A stretch of 64,000 bases of DNA from Planctomycetota bacterium (GTDB taxonomy: Bacteria; Planctomycetota; Planctomycetia; Planctomycetales; Planctomycetaceae): assembly GCA_022600195.1 (NCBI GenBank), contig JAHZKX010000065.1, forward strand, positions 1-64,000, given 5' to 3'. This document shows positions 1 to 7,580 of this stretch, in pieces; the stretch's first letter is position 1, and each line of letters starts with the position of its first letter. The position numbers and the translations under genes were made by a program. The notes beneath the pieces were generated by a model. The model was not told the origin of the DNA and did not search any database. It saw nothing but the letters and a program-made list of their open reading frames with translations.

Positions 1-142
1 CCTGTTCCGTCAGCCCGAGCGCTGCATCCAGTTCCCGGTAGGCCAGCAGTCCCGCATCGGTGGTGACCTGACTGCCGCAGAACTTCAGCTTCAAGCGGCT
101 GTCAAAACCGACCCGCAAATCCTCGTTTTGGCTGTCACCCAC
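1..142 (-). CDS. IS1380-family transposase, N-terminal part, cut by window edge
   Basis: Reading the minus strand from a GTG at 142 gives an open frame to the window edge. It contains [16 protein letters not shown] followed by [14 protein letters not shown] and ALGLTEQ. This is the conserved N-terminus of IS1380-type DDE transposases (DDE_Tnp_1 group) as I remember the family. A stop lies just upstream in frame, and an AGGGG-like ribosome-binding site precedes the GTG, which supports this start. Only about 47 residues are in the window, so completeness and the catalytic DDE residues cannot be judged. The right inverted repeat of the element should lie somewhere between 143 and about 370, but I could not fix it without the other end. 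Confidence 0.8.
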   Translation of the reverse strand, partial: MGDSQNEDLRVGFDSRLKLKFCGSQVTTDAGLLAYRELDAALGLTEQ

Positions 143-370
143 CGAGTTCCCCTGTCAGCATGGCATGAATTGGCAGAATGCCCTTGTTTTATAGGAGTAT
201 GCGCAAATTACGTGCCAAAGCGAGGGACGTCATCTGGGAAATGCGGGTTAAAGGCTTATTGGAATGTGAGAATCATTACATGTGCGCGCCCTGTGCGCAC
301 AACGGGAGCAAAACAGACTATATTAGACCATTACCCAAAGAGTACTGTCTGTAACTCAGCGCATAAAAAA

Positions 371-411
371 AGCCAGAAACAGCAACAAATAAAGTGTTTC
401 TGGGCTCTTTT
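371..411 (-). terminator. Hairpin terminator beyond the truncated tRNA-Met copy
   Basis: An 11-bp inverted repeat (AGCCAGAAACA at 371-381 and its complement with one bulge at 395-406) has an A-run on one side and CTTTTT on the other, so it can work in both directions. It lies just beyond the 3' end of the partial tRNA copy at 418-464. That is where the original tRNA-Met terminator would sit if the island to the right inserted into the tRNA gene. Confidence 0.6.
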
Positions 412-417
412 TGAAGG

Positions 418-464
418 TAGCGGTGGAGGGATTCGAACCCCCGACACGCGGATTATGATTCCGC
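418..464 (-). pseudogene. Truncated tRNA-Met copy (3' part only), candidate attachment site
   Basis: These 47 bases are identical to 2677-2723, the 3' part of the intact tRNA-Met: anticodon loop, 3' side of the anticodon stem, variable region, T arm, acceptor 3' strand and discriminator A. Identity stops abruptly at 464, inside the 5' side of the anticodon stem, and at 418, the tRNA 3' end. No D arm or 5' acceptor strand follows, so it cannot fold as a tRNA. An exact copy that ends at the tRNA 3' terminus is typical of an att site left by tyrosine-recombinase integration. A CAGCAT/ATGCTG inverted repeat (464-469 and 485-490) sits at the inner junction. Confidence 0.85.
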
Positions 465-561
465 AGCATGATGATCGAAATATGATGCTGTTGAGTAGTG
501 GTTGTGATTAAAGGAAACTGATCTAGTCCCTTCAGTTGCATCCAGATTTTATTTCACTGTG

Positions 562-1023
562 CTATTTCTTAGCAGAAATCTCAAAATCCAGAGTCACTTC
601 AGGAGCTTTGACTGTAGCCATCGTCCGATTCCTCTCCTGGTGGGGATTCGTATATTTCTCTGGAAGTAGTTGAACAGCCCCCACATCAGCTGCGTCCTTC
701 CCTTCTGGTATCGGACTCCCGTCAGGTAATCCCATCATGGAAAAAGTTACAATGTATTCTCCCGATTCAATTCCTGGTTTGTTACTCCTGTGGAGCAAAG
801 TATATTTACCCTCACTGTCAGTAACACCATAACCTCCGGTCCCTGACGTTTGATCTCCTGGATTAAAGATTACGGAAATATTGGCTTTTGGTTTTCCATC
901 GAGCTTAACGGTCCCCGTAACAGGCACTAGCTCATCTGGAACTTCTACGGAATTACCACCACAGCCAGTCAACATCCCAATGACACAAACGACAATTATA
1001 AAGTGTCTGTTAGATTTCAACAT
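562..1023 (-). CDS. Small lipoprotein with carboxypeptidase-regulatory-like fold
   Basis: A 153-residue protein. Its N-terminus has a hydrophobic stretch ending in the lipobox LTGC at about residue 21, so export and lipid anchoring are expected. The rest has the pattern PVTGTVKLDGKP followed by SGTGGYGVTDSEGKYTL, seen in planctomycete carboxypeptidase-regulatory-like (transthyretin-like) lipoproteins. Such proteins very often lie directly downstream of DUF1559 genes, as here. The gene is 172 bp downstream of the DUF1559 gene on the same strand, with a hairpin between them that may reduce read-through. The molecular role is unknown; a structural partner of the pseudopilin at the cell surface is an inference. 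Both genes lie inside the tRNA-bracketed segment. Confidence 0.85.
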   Translation of the reverse strand: MLKSNRHFIIVVCVIGMLTGCGGNSVEVPDELVPVTGTVKLDGKPKANISVIFNPGDQTSGTGGYGVTDSEGKYTLLHRSNKPGIESGEYIVTFSMMGLPDGSPIPEGKDAADVGAVQLLPEKYTNPHQERNRTMATVKAPEVTLDFEISAKK

Positions 1024-1138
1024 TCAACTCTCTTTCAAATAAGTTAATGGCAGGGGTTCCCAACATACCTGCTAACCGCAGCTTATCAGAACTCTACTGG
1101 CACCTGAATCAACACTGATTGATGTGCAGAATAATATT

Positions 1139-1173
1139 GACTCCTTCGCCTCGGATACCCGGGCGAAGGAGTC
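1139..1173 (-). terminator. Perfect 12-bp hairpin between DUF1559 and lipoprotein genes
   Basis: GACTCCTTCGCC (1139-1150) and its exact complement (1162-1173) form a strong stem with an 11-nt loop. It starts 23 bp beyond the stop codon of the DUF1559 gene. On the minus strand it is followed by AATATTATT rather than a clean U-run, so it may act as a partial terminator or 3' stabiliser that sets pilin-like transcript above lipoprotein transcript. Confidence 0.65.
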
Positions 1174-1195
1174 ATACTACTGAACGTTTTAAGAA

Positions 1196-2164
1196 TTAAA
1201 ATTCGCCGACTGTATTGCCATCGGAAATATTGGCCAGATTGATGCGAGTCGTTGTATCAATGTTTTCGCTGATAAACCTGACAGCACCATCTGCCAAAAG
1301 CACATGCATGCCACCGATATGAGTACTGCCGGGGTCTCCCCATTCCCCTAGTCGACCTGCTCGAAACTGAGCCATGGGAGGAGATCTCCAAGTACAGCAA
1401 CGATATTCATTGATGCCACGTGATGACTTGAAGTTTGTTCCCAGACCAACATGAGACGCTGCTGCCCAAGACTGGCATTCACCATCGTCCACGTCCAATG
1501 TGGTTTCTGCGACAGCGACGGTGTTACTAGTGCCATCTGTAATATCGCGGATCTTACAATTGGAATTGATCCCGAACATAGTACGGGTTGTTTTACCCGC
1601 AAGGGTCCATAAGTTACAGGCACCGGTATCGTGCGCATTAGTGACATTGAAGCCGTAGCTGGTGCGGGCAGAGTTGGCGACACCTGTTCCATAAGCCGTG
1701 CTGGCAGGAGCATAGACTGCGCCTCCATTGTCTGAGGGGCAAATCAGGGTTTGAATGATGTTTGTTCCCAAGGCAGCATTTCCACTGGCGATGGCACCCC
1801 CACCTGCCAGTGTGCCACTAACGTCGTTTCGTGAGCCTGTTGCTGCGCTGAAATTATACTGATTGTATATATTTGCCTGATCCATAAACGGCAAGAGGTA
1901 CAACCACCCTGTATGGTTTGTGATTGTAGTTCCTGTGATTGTGCATGTTCCAGGATTCGAAGTCGCATAGGGAAACACACGATGGGTATCGTGATAATTA
2001 TGTAGGGCCAGGCCGACCTGCTTCAGATTGTTTTTACAGGTTGATCTGCGTGCTGCTTCTCGTGCCTGCTGAACCGCCGGCAAAAGTAGCGCAATTAGTA
2101 TTGCTATGATGGCTATAACCACCAGCAATTCAATAAGTGTGAATCCACGTTTTCTGATTTTCAT
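1196..2164 (-). CDS. DUF1559 protein with type IV pilin-like N-terminus
   Basis: A 322-residue protein that starts MKIRKRGFTLIELLVVIAI, a class III prepilin signal (G before FTLIE, Glu at +5) followed by one hydrophobic helix. The DUF1559 body follows: QQAREAARRSTCKNNLKQ, then a C-terminal GGMHVLLADGAVRFI segment, the H-x-DG motif that closes the family. The length is usual for the family. DUF1559 proteins are greatly expanded in Planctomycetes and are thought to be processed by prepilin peptidase and assembled at the surface, but their function is unknown. The start is fixed by the signal motif; upstream there is only a weak purine run. A 26-bp tandem repeat lies about 80-130 bp upstream of the start codon. 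The gene sits inside the tRNA-Met-bracketed segment with its lipoprotein partner. Confidence 0.92.
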   Translation of the reverse strand: MKIRKRGFTLIELLVVIAIIAILIALLLPAVQQAREAARRSTCKNNLKQVGLALHNYHDTHRVFPYATSNPGTCTITGTTITNHTGWLYLLPFMDQANIYNQYNFSAATGSRNDVSGTLAGGGAIASGNAALGTNIIQTLICPSDNGGAVYAPASTAYGTGVANSARTSYGFNVTNAHDTGACNLWTLAGKTTRTMFGINSNCKIRDITDGTSNTVAVAETTLDVDDGECQSWAAASHVGLGTNFKSSRGINEYRCCTWRSPPMAQFRAGRLGEWGDPGSTHIGGMHVLLADGAVRFISENIDTTTRINLANISDGNTVGEF

Positions 2165-2243
2165 CGTGTTGGCTCCTGTTCATGAATATAATTAAAAAAT
2201 GAAATGGCGCAATCTGCACGTATAAGGGTTTGTAGGAGGTAAT

Positions 2244-2295
2244 AGGTAAAGTTTTATTAGGCAGGAATTAGGTAAGGTTTTATTAGGCAGGAATT
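2244..2295. repeat. 26-bp tandem repeat upstream of DUF1559 gene
   Basis: Two head-to-tail copies of a 26-bp unit (2244-2269 and 2270-2295) differ at one base, A against G at the seventh position. A third, decayed partial copy runs from 2296 to about 2310. The repeat lies in the leader or promoter region of the DUF1559 gene on the minus strand. Copy number could change by slippage and alter expression. The remaining 2165-2676 sequence is AT-rich and I see no gene in it. Confidence 0.85.
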
Positions 2296-2410
2296 AAGTA
2301 AGGGTTTGTAATTACATTATCCAAGTTTAGAAATACAATTACAAGGTTATTTTGATTAAAAACAGAAGGGCACGTCATGTTTGTTTTGGTATGTTTTCCT
2401 ATGAATTAAG

Positions 2411-2457
2411 TAGCGGTGGACGCATTCGAACCTCCCTGCACGCAGGTTTTGATTTCG
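2411..2457 (-). pseudogene. Decayed second copy of the tRNA-Met 3' part
   Basis: The plus-strand sequence begins TAGCGGTGGA, as in the intact tRNA-Met complement. It then continues with ATTCGAACC, CACGC and TTTTGATTTCG at matching spacing, allowing several substitutions and one inserted base. It therefore aligns with the same 3' segment as the exact copy at 418-464. The T-loop consensus is kept but the anticodon stem is lost. It lies 220 bp from the intact tRNA. An older integration at the same site, or a decayed internal att site, would explain it. Confidence 0.6.
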
Positions 2458-2608
2458 TATTCTGAAAACCTAAATGTGTTAATAGAGAATGAAGAGCAGC
2501 AAGAAGAATATGAGGTTTACACTCTCGTTTACACAAGAAATTGGCTTTTGCTGTCCTGAGGTGTCTTTGCCTGTCACACAGCTGGAACCGGAACCGGTAA
2601 AAGAAGAA

Positions 2609-2643
2609 ACGCCTAAACCCATCAATGTTGAGGATTTAGGCGT
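2609..2643 (-). terminator. Terminator hairpin downstream of intact tRNA-Met
   Basis: ACGCCTAAA (2609-2617) pairs with TTTAGGCGT (2635-2643); flanking bases extend the stem by two pairs. On the minus strand the stem is followed by TTCTTCTT. It lies about 34 bp beyond the tRNA 3' end and is the likely tRNA terminator. It differs in sequence from the hairpin next to the truncated copy at 371-411. Confidence 0.6.
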
Positions 2644-2676
2644 CGTTTGTCTTGATGTGTCTTCTTATGACACGAG

Positions 2677-2750
2677 TAGCGGTGGAGGGATTCGAACCCC
2701 CGACACGCGGATTATGATTCCGCTGCTCTAACCGACTGAGCTACACCGCC
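2677..2750 (-). tRNA. tRNA-Met (CAT anticodon)
   Basis: A full 74-nt cloverleaf reads on the minus strand from 2750 to 2677. The acceptor stem GGCGGTG pairs with CACCGCT (a G-U pair at position 1-72), followed by discriminator A. The D arm is GCTC/GAGC, the anticodon stem GCGGA/TCCGC has loop ATCATAA, and the T arm contains TTCGAAT. The anticodon CAT is at 2716-2714 on the minus strand. CCA is not encoded. The absence of a C-A mismatch at 1-72 argues against the initiator; an elongator Met tRNA is most likely, though a lysidine-modified Ile tRNA cannot be excluded by eye. Its 3' part is duplicated at 418-464 and, decayed, at 2411-2457. Confidence 0.95.
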
Positions 2751-3033
2751 TGATTTGGGTTGGGACAGACTCTTAAGCATATCCACATTCTACTGAAAGT
2801 TGCGCCTCGGGAAAAGTCTTTGCCCGGTGCTAACTGCCTTAGTTATCTCACTTTATCGGCTAAATTCAGTCAGAACTCGAAAGCTTAACAAATTTTTTGT
2901 TGATCGCAAGTCAACTGCCTTCTGCAACAGGAAATGCAGACGAATTTGGTTGATTGTGACCTATTTCCTGGCACGTTATACTCATTTTCTGTTAATTAAG
3001 TTGCACTAGATTCACCTGCGGAGCGCCTCACAC

Positions 3034-4191
3034 ATGACCAAATTGTTACCCCTGATACTCATACAGGGTTTGCTGTTTCTGAATGTCTGTCTGACAACCG
3101 GCTTTGCCGAGGAGACTCAACCCCCTGCCCTCAAAACGACCACGAAAACGACAGTCTTTCAGCGTGGTGATGGTGGATATCACTCGTTCCGTATACCGGC
3201 TTTGATCGTTTCTCCCAAAGGGACCCTCTTGGCATTTGCAGAAGGTCGCAAGAACAATTTAGGAGACAGTGGAAACATCGATCTGGTTCTCAAACGCAGC
3301 AAAGATAATGGAAAAACCTGGTCTGAATTATCTGTACTCTGGAACGATGGGGAACATACCTGCGGCAACCCCTGCCCGGTCGTCGATCAATCAACGGGCC
3401 GAATCTGGCTGCCTTTGACCTGGAATCATGGAAAAGACCACGAAAAACAAATCAAAGAGAAGACATCACGGGATACACGTAGAGTTTATATGAGTTTCTC
3501 AGATGATGATGGTGTGAGTTGGAAGACGCCGTATGAAATCACAAAAACTACGAAAAAGCCGGAATGGACCTGGTACGCCACCGGGCCCGGAAATGGAATT
3601 CAATTAACGCGTGGTGCTCACAAGGGACGACTGGTGATTCCCTGTGATCATAATGTGACACTGGATGGCAAGAGCGTACGCAGATCGCATGCGATATATT
3701 CGGACGATCATGGCAAGACCTGGCAGTTGAGTCAGCCGATTGGTGTCAAGACGAATGAATGTGCCGTCGTGGAATTGGCGGATGGCAGACTTTTGATGAA
3801 TATGCGCAGTTATCATGGCAAGAACCGTAGAGCGATTGCGATTTCTGAAGATGGTGGAGCAACCTGGACTGGTGAAACACTAGACCCGACGCTCATCGAG
3901 CCGGTTTGTCAGGCCAGTCTGATACGCGTTCGCTTTCCGGGACAAGGGAAACCCGGGCAGATTCTTTTCAGCAATCCGGCCAGTAAAAAACGCGAAAAAA
4001 TGACAGTCCGTCTGAGCGAAGATGAAGGCAAAACGTGGTCGGTCTCACGACTGGTAACGCCGGGCTCTGCCGCCTATTCTTCTCTGGCGATGTTATCTGA
4101 TAGTCAGGTTGGCTTACTCTACGAGAGAGACGGCTATCAGAAAATTGAATTTGTGGCTTTTGAATTGGATCAATTTAATACGGGCCGCTAG
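3034..4191 (+). CDS. Secreted exo-alpha-sialidase (BNR/Asp-box propeller)
   Basis: A 385-residue protein with an N-terminal signal peptide (hydrophobic to about residue 25, then FAEET). The mature part opens with SFRIPALIV, the FRIP motif carrying the first arginine of the sialidase triad. Five Asp-boxes follow: SKDNGKTW, SDDDGVSW, SDDHGKTW, SEDGGATW and SEDEGKTW. This is the pattern of a six-bladed GH33-type sialidase that releases sialic acid from glycans outside the cytoplasm. The catalytic Tyr and other Arg residues fit in MRSYHGKNRR and the C-terminal YERDG, but I did not prove them. A GGAG-like site lies about 10 bases before the ATG. The next gene, pepT, starts 53 bp downstream, so co-transcription is possible. 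Confidence 0.88.
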   Translation: MTKLLPLILIQGLLFLNVCLTTGFAEETQPPALKTTTKTTVFQRGDGGYHSFRIPALIVSPKGTLLAFAEGRKNNLGDSGNIDLVLKRSKDNGKTWSELSVLWNDGEHTCGNPCPVVDQSTGRIWLPLTWNHGKDHEKQIKEKTSRDTRRVYMSFSDDDGVSWKTPYEITKTTKKPEWTWYATGPGNGIQLTRGAHKGRLVIPCDHNVTLDGKSVRRSHAIYSDDHGKTWQLSQPIGVKTNECAVVELADGRLLMNMRSYHGKNRRAIAISEDGGATWTGETLDPTLIEPVCQASLIRVRFPGQGKPGQILFSNPASKKREKMTVRLSEDEGKTWSVSRLVTPGSAAYSSLAMLSDSQVGLLYERDGYQKIEFVAFELDQFNTGR

Positions 4192-4244
4192 TTTGCGTGT
4201 CGGCTTGGAATTCGCATTATCCCTGCATTACAAAGAGACTTCTT

Positions 4245-5477
4245 ATGGATACATTGCTCAATCGTTTTTTGCGTTATGTCAGAATCGATACTCAGTCAGA
4301 TGAGACCGTACCAACATTTCCGAGTACGGAAAAACAACTGGTGTTGAGCCGACTGCTGGTTGATGAGTGTGAGCAAATTGGGCTGGAAGATGTGACAATC
4401 AGTGAGCACGGAATTGTGATGGCGACCATTCCGGGTACGGTTGAGGGGGATGCCCCTGCGATTGGCTGGGTTGCGCATGTGGACACCTCGCCGGAATTTT
4501 CGGGGACCAATGTCAATCCGATTGTCAATGAAAACTATGATGGACAGGACCTGGTGCTGCCCGGCGATCCATCGCGGGTTTTACGGGTCAGCGAAGAACC
4601 GCGATTGAAACAGATGTTGGGAAAAACAGTGATTACCACCGATGGTACGTCTCTACTGGGAGCCGATGACAAATCGGGCATTGCAGTCATGATGTCGGCT
4701 GCCGCGCAGTTGATGGCAGATCGTTCCATTCAACATGGTCCGATTCGTCTCTGTTTTACGTGTGATGAAGAAATCGGTCGCGGTATAGAAAAGCTGGATC
4801 TAAACCAGTTCGGCGTTTGTTGTGCTTATACACTGGACAGTGATGGCAGTGGCCGCATTGATTCCGAAACGTTTTCAGCCGATCAGGCGGTTATTGTCGT
4901 GCGTGGGGTGAATACGCATCCTTCTGTGGGAAAAGGTGTCATGGTGAATGCTAATCGCATTTTGTGTAAATTGATTGCACAATTACCCACGGAGACGATG
5001 AGCCCAGAAACGACAGAGGGTCGGGAAGGTTTCATACATCCTTACCATCTCGAAGGAAGTGTCTCTGAAGCCTCGGCTCGATTAATATTACGAGATTTTG
5101 AGACAGAAAAACTGTCAGAATATGCACAACTGTTGGAATCGCTGGCTGCTCCCTTGCGAGAGCAGCATCCGAAGGCGGAAATCACAATCACGATTCACAA
5201 ACAGTATCGCAATATGCGTGATGGATTATCGAAAGAGCCTCGTGCATTACAAAAAGCGATTGAAGCGACCCGTGCTGCGGGACTGGAGCCGAATCTGAAT
5301 GTGATTCGAGGCGGTACTGATGGCTCTCTCCTGACGGAAAAGGGACTGCCCACACCCAATCTCTCAAGTGGACAACATAATCCTCACTCCCCTCTGGAAT
5401 GGACCACAGTCGAAGAGATGCAACAGGCTGTCGACGTTCTGGTGCAGCTGGCAATCCTCTGGGGACAGGAACGGTAA
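4245..5477 (+). CDS. pepT: Peptidase T (tripeptide aminopeptidase, M20B)
   Basis: A cytoplasmic zinc aminopeptidase that removes the N-terminal residue of tripeptides. Metal and catalytic motifs of the M20B family are present: VAHVDTSPEFSG, GADDKSGIAV, TCDEEIGRG and TLDSDGSGRID, plus the C-terminal NLSSGQHNPHSPLEW with a zinc-binding His. The frame is open from 4197, but the family N-terminus starts at MDTLLNRFLRYVRIDTQS, so I place the start at 4245, preceded by AAAGAG. This gives 410 residues, the usual length. It follows the sialidase on the same strand with a short gap; there is no obvious functional link. Confidence 0.93.
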   Translation: MDTLLNRFLRYVRIDTQSDETVPTFPSTEKQLVLSRLLVDECEQIGLEDVTISEHGIVMATIPGTVEGDAPAIGWVAHVDTSPEFSGTNVNPIVNENYDGQDLVLPGDPSRVLRVSEEPRLKQMLGKTVITTDGTSLLGADDKSGIAVMMSAAAQLMADRSIQHGPIRLCFTCDEEIGRGIEKLDLNQFGVCCAYTLDSDGSGRIDSETFSADQAVIVVRGVNTHPSVGKGVMVNANRILCKLIAQLPTETMSPETTEGREGFIHPYHLEGSVSEASARLILRDFETEKLSEYAQLLESLAAPLREQHPKAEITITIHKQYRNMRDGLSKEPRALQKAIEATRAAGLEPNLNVIRGGTDGSLLTEKGLPTPNLSSGQHNPHSPLEWTTVEEMQQAVDVLVQLAILWGQER

Positions 5478-5909
5478 CATACCAAATGTGGAGTTGAGCA
5501 ATTTCCCGTTTCCCATTCAAGAATTCTTGAAGTGGTACGTCTGACGTGTGGTTATCCTGATTACACGGGTTAGTGAAGCTGGCGAACTGCTTCCAGGCCT
5601 GATGTAGCAGTCATATCAACGAGTTAAGAACGACTCCCGACAGATTGTGTATATGTTCATACCGCTGGTTTTGAACGAGCATTTAAAAATGGATCGATTA
5701 TTCAGGTCATCCTGCATGTTCCCCAAAACGATTGTTTGACCAACGTTTTTTGTGACTTATGTTAAACATATCGGCAAGATAATTGTTTAAATAAACGTTG
5801 TACATTTTTGTGCATCGCGAACCAGCGTCCGTCTACCTGAAAACATTTGATGAGCACTGCTTGTGGCGGCCATCAGTTTCAGGATGAACGCTGGCATAGA
5901 GGGGGAAAT
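5478..5909. other. Gene-free interval before the S41 peptidase, possible promoter
   Basis: No convincing gene is seen in these 432 bp. A weak sigma-70-like pair, TTGACC at 5736-5741 and TATGTT at 5758-5763 with a 16-bp spacer, could drive the downstream gene. A 12-bp palindrome GTTTA-AA-TAAAC at 5784-5795 might be an operator. The frame of the next gene is open from 5847, but its family-like start is at 5910. Both regulatory suggestions are speculative. Confidence 0.3.
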
Positions 5910-7580
5910 ATGTTTTCAACTATCAAGACGCGACTTCTGAAGAAATTACATTCGAAACATTTGTGGGCTAGTTTACTGGGATGTTCTTTGGCAATGGGAT
6001 CAACTGTTGCCTATGCTGTTCCCGGTGAATTACCAATTGTCATACCAGTTACTCAAACCCAGGCGATTGCCAAGGGTGAAGAGTATGAACGGTCTCGACA
6101 ATGGATAAAGGCCATTGAACATTACGAAGAGGCTCTCAAGGAATGGCCTGGAAACGATAATATTAAATACGGTTTGCGTCGTGCAAAAATTCATTTTGGT
6201 ATCGACCGCCGCTATATGGACGAGAGTTTCTCAAAGGTTCTGTTATCTCAGTCTCGACGTGAAGCTTTTATTCTGTTTGACGAAATATTATCGAAAATTC
6301 AATCGCATTTTGTTGATCCACTCAGCACGACATCATATGTCGCGCATGGTACCGAAAGTTTGTACCTGGCATTGGCGAACGATCAGTTTACGAAAAAAAA
6401 CTTGCGTGGAGTATCGCCAGAAAAAATCCGAAAAGTTCGTCGGATTTTAAGAGAGAATTACTGGAATAAATCCATTTCCAGTCATCATGGGGCACATCAG
6501 TTGATTAATGAAGTTTGTGATCTGTCCTATCAGAATCTGGGACTGCGTGATACCGCTGTGATTGCCGAGTACATGTTTGGTGGTTGCAATTCACTGGACG
6601 ATTACAGTAGCTTTCTGACTCCTGATCGACTTGGTGATCTTTATGACAATATCGAAGGAGAGTTTGTCGGTATCGGCATCGAAATGAAGGCGGAAATTGG
6701 CGAAGGCATGCTGTTGATCAATGTCCTGCCTGAGAGTCCTGCAGAAAAAGCGGGCGTTTTGTCCGGCGATCATATCGTGGGTATTGATCGAAAAGATTGT
6801 CGCAACATGACGACCGATCAAGCAGCTAATTTGTTGCGAGGTGCATCTGGAAGCCAGGTAGTACTGGAACTAGAGAATCCAGACAGTGGCGTCACCCGCA
6901 CGGCGAAGGTGGTCAGAAAAGCAGTTCAAGTCAAAAGTTTTCCCATTGTGAAAATGATTGATAAGGAAAATGGGATTGCCTACATCAAAATGACAGGTTT
7001 CCAAAAGACCTCTGCTTCCGAGTTGGATGCGGCATTAAGAAAGCTGCATGGTGAAGGGATGCGGTCTTTGATCTGGGATGTCCGGGGGAACCCAGGCGGT
7101 TTATTATCTGCTGCAGTTGAAGTTCTTGATCGTTTTCTGGAAGAAGGAAAATTAGTTTCGACTAAGGGACGTGTCTCCGATCAGAACTGGAGCTATACAG
7201 CACATCGTCCTGGCACATGGAAAATTCCGCTCGTCTTATTAGTGGATGAAAACAGCGCCAGTGCCAGTGAAATTGTGGCAGGGGCACTCACAGATCACCG
7301 TCGGGCAACTGTTGTCGGTCGAAAAACCTACGGCAAGTGGTCGGTGCAGAGTATTTTTCCGATTCGCGGTTCGACTGGTTTACGTTTGACAACTGCCAAA
7401 TTCTATTCGCCTCAGGGAAATACTTATGGTAAGATTGGGATCAAACCCAATATCACGGTTGAGAAAGATGAACTGCAGACTGCCATGTATGGGGCGTCAC
7501 GAGAGCAAAAGCTTGCAGCAGATTCTGACATCAAGCGTGGCTTACAAATTCTCCAAAGGCAATTTGCTGTAACACCATGA
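5910..7580 (+). CDS. Exported C-terminal processing peptidase (S41) with TPR-like N-terminus and PDZ
   Basis: A 556-residue protein. The ATG at 5910 follows a strong AGAGGGGG site and begins a signal peptide (basic start, hydrophobic core, cleavage near AYAVPGE). Residues about 50-97 look like a TPR (IKAIEHYEEALKEWPGN). A PDZ domain follows at about 250-330 (GIGIEMKAE, VLPESPAEKAGVLSGDHI). The S41 protease core spans about 345-525, with SASASEIVAGAL carrying the catalytic Ser and GRKTYGKWSVQ the catalytic Lys. The family cleaves C-termini of periplasmic or envelope proteins. The start codon of the next gene overlaps its stop (ATGA), so the two are translationally coupled. The TPR-like domain in front of the PDZ may select partners. 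Confidence 0.9.
   Translation: MFSTIKTRLLKKLHSKHLWASLLGCSLAMGSTVAYAVPGELPIVIPVTQTQAIAKGEEYERSRQWIKAIEHYEEALKEWPGNDNIKYGLRRAKIHFGIDRRYMDESFSKVLLSQSRREAFILFDEILSKIQSHFVDPLSTTSYVAHGTESLYLALANDQFTKKNLRGVSPEKIRKVRRILRENYWNKSISSHHGAHQLINEVCDLSYQNLGLRDTAVIAEYMFGGCNSLDDYSSFLTPDRLGDLYDNIEGEFVGIGIEMKAEIGEGMLLINVLPESPAEKAGVLSGDHIVGIDRKDCRNMTTDQAANLLRGASGSQVVLELENPDSGVTRTAKVVRKAVQVKSFPIVKMIDKENGIAYIKMTGFQKTSASELDAALRKLHGEGMRSLIWDVRGNPGGLLSAAVEVLDRFLEEGKLVSTKGRVSDQNWSYTAHRPGTWKIPLVLLVDENSASASEIVAGALTDHRRATVVGRKTYGKWSVQSIFPIRGSTGLRLTTAKFYSPQGNTYGKIGIKPNITVEKDELQTAMYGASREQKLAADSDIKRGLQILQRQFAVTP

Noticed and set aside
143-370. Search for the right inverted repeat of the IS1380-type element
   Set aside because: Without the left end outside the window no repeat pair can be matched; TGTGCGC/GCGCACA around 281-301 is a local palindrome and not proof of an IS end.
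128-511. Plus-strand frame of 127 residues next to the transposase
   Set aside because: It overlaps the transposase start and reads through the truncated tRNA copy, giving GGGIRTPDTRIMIP, a known false-protein artefact of tRNA genes.
2489-2731. Plus-strand frame of 80 residues
   Set aside because: Its end is the complement of the tRNA-Met, with the same GGGIRTPDTRIMIP artefact, and no ribosome-binding site or family was seen.
2800-3009. Small plus-strand frame before the sialidase gene
   Set aside because: Low-complexity basic sequence with no family feature or ribosome-binding site; chance frame in the 5' region of the tRNA and sialidase genes.
5736-5763. TTGACC/TATGTT pair as a definite promoter
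   Set aside because: The match to sigma-70 elements is weak and planctomycete promoters are poorly known, so it is mentioned only as a possibility in the interval entry.
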